A stretch of DNA of 64,000 nucleotides, taken from positions 30,149 to 94,148 of the forward strand of contig NZ_JFJZ01000017.1 in assembly GCF_002115825.1 (NCBI RefSeq), given 5' to 3'. The stretch's first letter is position 1; every line of letters starts with the position of its first letter. The stretch comes from Thalassospira sp. MCCC 1A01428. Lineage in GTDB: Bacteria > Pseudomonadota > Alphaproteobacteria > Rhodospirillales > Thalassospiraceae. Below, one piece after another: positions 62,137-64,000 of this stretch. The translations under genes were made by a program, and so were the position numbers. Below the pieces are notes generated by a model, which was not told the DNA's origin, did no database searches, and was given only the letters and a program-made list of their open reading frames with translations.

Positions 62137-63048
62137 GTGGCGTTTGAAAAAAGTGTAGGATTTGTCGGCTTGGGCGGCATGGGTAGCGGTTTGGTTAAAA
62201 ACATGCTGCTGAAAGGAGTCTCGGTTCATGTCCTGGACCTTGACCCGGAAAAGGTAAAACTTGCCGAAAGCCGCGGGGCCTGCATTGCATCCTCTGTCGT
62301 CGAAATGGCACAGAAATGTGATGTGATCGCATTCTGTATCGGTCGCGCGGAAGATGTTCAGAAACTGACAATCGATCTGGAAACCGGCTGTCTCAGGGAA
62401 ATGCGCCCGGGACAAATTATTCTCGATCACACGACCACCAGCCCCGACCATGTCGACCTGATGAGCAAGGTTTGTGAAAAAGCCGGTATCAGGTATTGCG
62501 AAGCACCGATGACCCGCACCCCGATGCATGCAGAACAGGGATGTGTGAATGTGCTTTATGGCGGCGAAGCAGACCTTTTGGAGGATCTTCGCCCCCTGTT
62601 CGATACATATGCCGAGAACATTTTCCATGTTGGACCGAGCGGCCATGCAATTCGCTTGAAGCTGATTCATAACTTCATCGCTTTTGCCAATGTCGCATCT
62701 TTCTGTGAGGGCTTTGCCCTTGCGGCGAAAGAGGGCCTCGACATGACCAAGGTGATCGACATCATCTCGGCGGCGGGCGGAAAGAGCGGCATGATGGACC
62801 TATATGGTCGCAAGACGCTTGAGCGTGATTTTACACCGCATATGTCACTCGAATGGGCTGAAAAGGACGTGGGATATTACGTTCGCTGGCTTGAAAAAGC
62901 AGGGCTTCCGGGCTTCCTGGCGGGATCTGTTCACCAGACCTATGCCTTGGCATCAATTATGGGGCATGGCGCGGAAGGATGCACTGCCGTGATCAAAGCC
63001 TATGAAAAGCTGTCGGGTGTCGAAGCGGCCTTTCCTAAAAATTCCTGA
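62137..63048 (+). CDS. NAD-dependent 3-hydroxyacid dehydrogenase (3-hydroxyisobutyrate dehydrogenase family)
   Basis: 303 residues from GTG at 62137, chosen because GGAGG lies five bases before it; ATG at 62125 contains that site inside the gene. The Rossmann motif is VGFVGLGGMGSGLVKNML, followed by DHTTTSPDHVDLM (substrate loop), CEAPMTRTPMHAEQG, HVGPSGHAIRLKLIHNF (catalytic lysine in the KLIHN stretch) and the helical C-terminus. It oxidises a beta-hydroxy acid with NAD(P). A TRAP receptor follows, so a hydroxy acid is probably imported and oxidised (inference). Confidence 0.88.
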   Translation: MAFEKSVGFVGLGGMGSGLVKNMLLKGVSVHVLDLDPEKVKLAESRGACIASSVVEMAQKCDVIAFCIGRAEDVQKLTIDLETGCLREMRPGQIILDHTTTSPDHVDLMSKVCEKAGIRYCEAPMTRTPMHAEQGCVNVLYGGEADLLEDLRPLFDTYAENIFHVGPSGHAIRLKLIHNFIAFANVASFCEGFALAAKEGLDMTKVIDIISAAGGKSGMMDLYGRKTLERDFTPHMSLEWAEKDVGYYVRWLEKAGLPGFLAGSVHQTYALASIMGHGAEGCTAVIKAYEKLSGVEAAFPKNS

Positions 63049-63067
63049 AGCGACATCTCGTTTCTTC

Positions 63068-63088
63068 GGGCTGTCACGCTGGCAGCCC
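63068..63088. promoter_or_regulatory. intercistronic hairpin before TRAP receptor
   Basis: GGGCTGTC pairs with GGCAGCCC (one G-T pair) around CACGC. No T-run follows. It lies between the dehydrogenase and the receptor gene. Confidence 0.4.
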
Positions 63089-63140
63089 CAAAAATACAAA
63101 ACGTGCAAAGCGTAATTTTTATTTCAACGGAGGAAACATC

Positions 63141-64000
63141 TTGAAAAACAAAACAATAGCCAAGGCCGCGATATCGGTACTGGCAACATTCCTGACTGTC
63201 TCAACGGTTCAAAGTGCCCAGGCAGAAACGGTGCTGCGTCTGGCGCACTTTGCTGCAGAAGACCATCCGGCACAAATTGCCGCACAACAATTCAAGAAGA
63301 ACGTCGAAGAACGCACCCATGGTGACATCAGTATCGAACTGTATCCGGCGAACGAATTGGGCAGCCCGCCCGAACAGCTTGAACAGACGGTTCTTGGTGT
63401 GGTCGACATGAATCTGCCGACCCAGGGCGCTCTTGATAAATACGAAAAAGCATTCGCAACCGTCATGACGCCTTTTGCATTCAAATCCTACGACGAAGCC
63501 CACCAGGTGCTTGACGGTCCGTTCATGGAATGGGTAGCGCCCAAGCTTGAAAAGAAGGGTTTGGTCATGCTGTCGAACTGGGAATATGGTTTCCGGAATG
63601 TGACCAATTCGGTTCGCCCGATCAATTCTCCGGAGGACATGGTAGGGCTGAAATTGCGCACGCCCCCGGAAATACAAATTGTTGCCGCTCTTGAAGCTCT
63701 TGGTGCCCAAACGACCCAGATCGCCTTTCCGGAACTTCCTGGTGCACTGACTGCCGGGGTTGTCGATGGTCAGGAAAATCCGATCAGCGTAATCTTTCAC
63801 AACAAACTTTATGAATTGCAACACAATCTGGCACTTACGCACCATGTCTACAATTCGATGGTCCATGTGATCAACAAGGACAAATGGGATTCCCTGACGA
63901 CTGATGAACAAAAAATCGTCCGTGAGGAAAGTGTCTCGGCAGGGAACTTGATGCGCAAACTGGTGCAGGATGAGGAAGCGCTGGATTCAAAATTCAAGTG
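63141..64000 (+). CDS. TRAP transporter solute-binding protein (DctP family), 3' end outside window
   Basis: At least 286 residues. The start is TTG with GGAGG seven bases upstream. The signal peptide ends near residue 28 (SAQA). The mature part shows LRLAHFAAEDHPAQIAAQQF, ELYPANELGSPPEQLEQ, SNWEYGFRNVTN and LKLRTPPEIQIVAALEALGA, all DctP features including the arginine that binds the carboxylate. It captures an organic acid; the membrane subunits should follow outside the window. It lies 92 bases after the dehydrogenase gene. Confidence 0.9.
   Translation, partial: MKNKTIAKAAISVLATFLTVSTVQSAQAETVLRLAHFAAEDHPAQIAAQQFKKNVEERTHGDISIELYPANELGSPPEQLEQTVLGVVDMNLPTQGALDKYEKAFATVMTPFAFKSYDEAHQVLDGPFMEWVAPKLEKKGLVMLSNWEYGFRNVTNSVRPINSPEDMVGLKLRTPPEIQIVAALEALGAQTTQIAFPELPGALTAGVVDGQENPISVIFHNKLYELQHNLALTHHVYNSMVHVINKDKWDSLTTDEQKIVREESVSAGNLMRKLVQDEEALDSKFK

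Noticed and set aside
63201..63911. 236-codon - strand frame at the right end
   Set aside because: Antisense to the TRAP receptor, which has a signal peptide, a strong ribosome site and all DctP motifs in the + frame.
1..64000. CRISPR arrays, tRNA, rRNA, insertion sequences, attachment sites
   Set aside because: No regularly spaced direct repeats, cloverleaf-like sequences, transposase frames or terminal inverted repeats were noticed while reading; small RNAs could still be missed by eye.

Overview
The window reads as chromosomal DNA of a marine alphaproteobacterium. The evidence is a mid-fifties GC look, many TRAP/TAXI and ABC solute receptors, an alphaproteobacterial-style ornithine decarboxylase with a long structured leader, and a lipopeptide-type NRPS-PKS locus of the sort known from Rhodospirillaceae such as Thalassospira and Tistrella. 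The genus is an inference; no rRNA or other marker gene is present. I saw no tRNA, rRNA, CRISPR array or insertion sequence.

Layout. (1) 1-3.0 kb: end of a tandem-GNAT gene, then a fold-III ornithine decarboxylase behind a structured leader and a second acetyltransferase. (2) 3.0-11.3 kb: a BASS-family transporter divergent from a LacI-type regulator and a sugar ABC operon (receptor, two permeases, FAD oxidoreductase, ATPase). Two matching palindromes look like the LacI operators. (3) 11.35-15.9 kb: a leftward unit of a diaminopropionate ammonia-lyase and two PvdE/SyrD-like peptide exporters. (4) 16.2-22.0 kb: a TAXI receptor convergent with a four-gene overlapping operon (stand-alone sensor, sensor-MFS fusion, orphan ABC receptor, acetyltransferase). 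(5) 22.2-27.0 kb: two DUF697 proteins, a small membrane protein, an SPFH protein, a type II thioesterase and a phosphopantetheinyl transferase. (6) 27.0-49.1 kb: two leftward assembly-line genes, one of about 6,175 codons. (7) 49.6-59.2 kb: LysR regulator, isoaspartyl peptidase, dipeptide-type ABC importer, P1 (DmpA-like) peptidase and M55 D-aminopeptidase. (8) 59.5-64 kb: a frameshifted TPP-enzyme gene, FadR-type regulator with a clear operator, a 3-hydroxyisobutyrate-dehydrogenase-like enzyme, and the start of a TRAP receptor.

The assembly line reads C-T / AT / C-A-T / C-A(Ser)-T / KS-DH-KR-T-T / C-A-T / C // A(MT)-T-TE. The first module lacks an A domain. The only AT has its KS-AT linker but no KS and sits about 2,500 residues upstream of the AT-less KS module. 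One module is split between two proteins at the C|A junction, and the last A domain is interrupted by a methyltransferase between motifs a2 and a3. The serine A domain followed by KS-DH-KR predicts a serine-derived gamma-amino acid, either 4-amino-5-hydroxypent-2-enoate or its beta-hydroxy form. This is the electrophile or statine-like unit known from thalassospiramides and related protease-inhibiting lipopeptides. The thioesterase, PPTase and paired exporters supply editing, activation and export. The DUF697/SPFH genes and the neighbouring peptide-uptake and peptidase locus are possible accessory functions, not shown to be linked.

All domain positions, A-domain specificity codes and hairpins were read by eye; no alignment or folding program was run.
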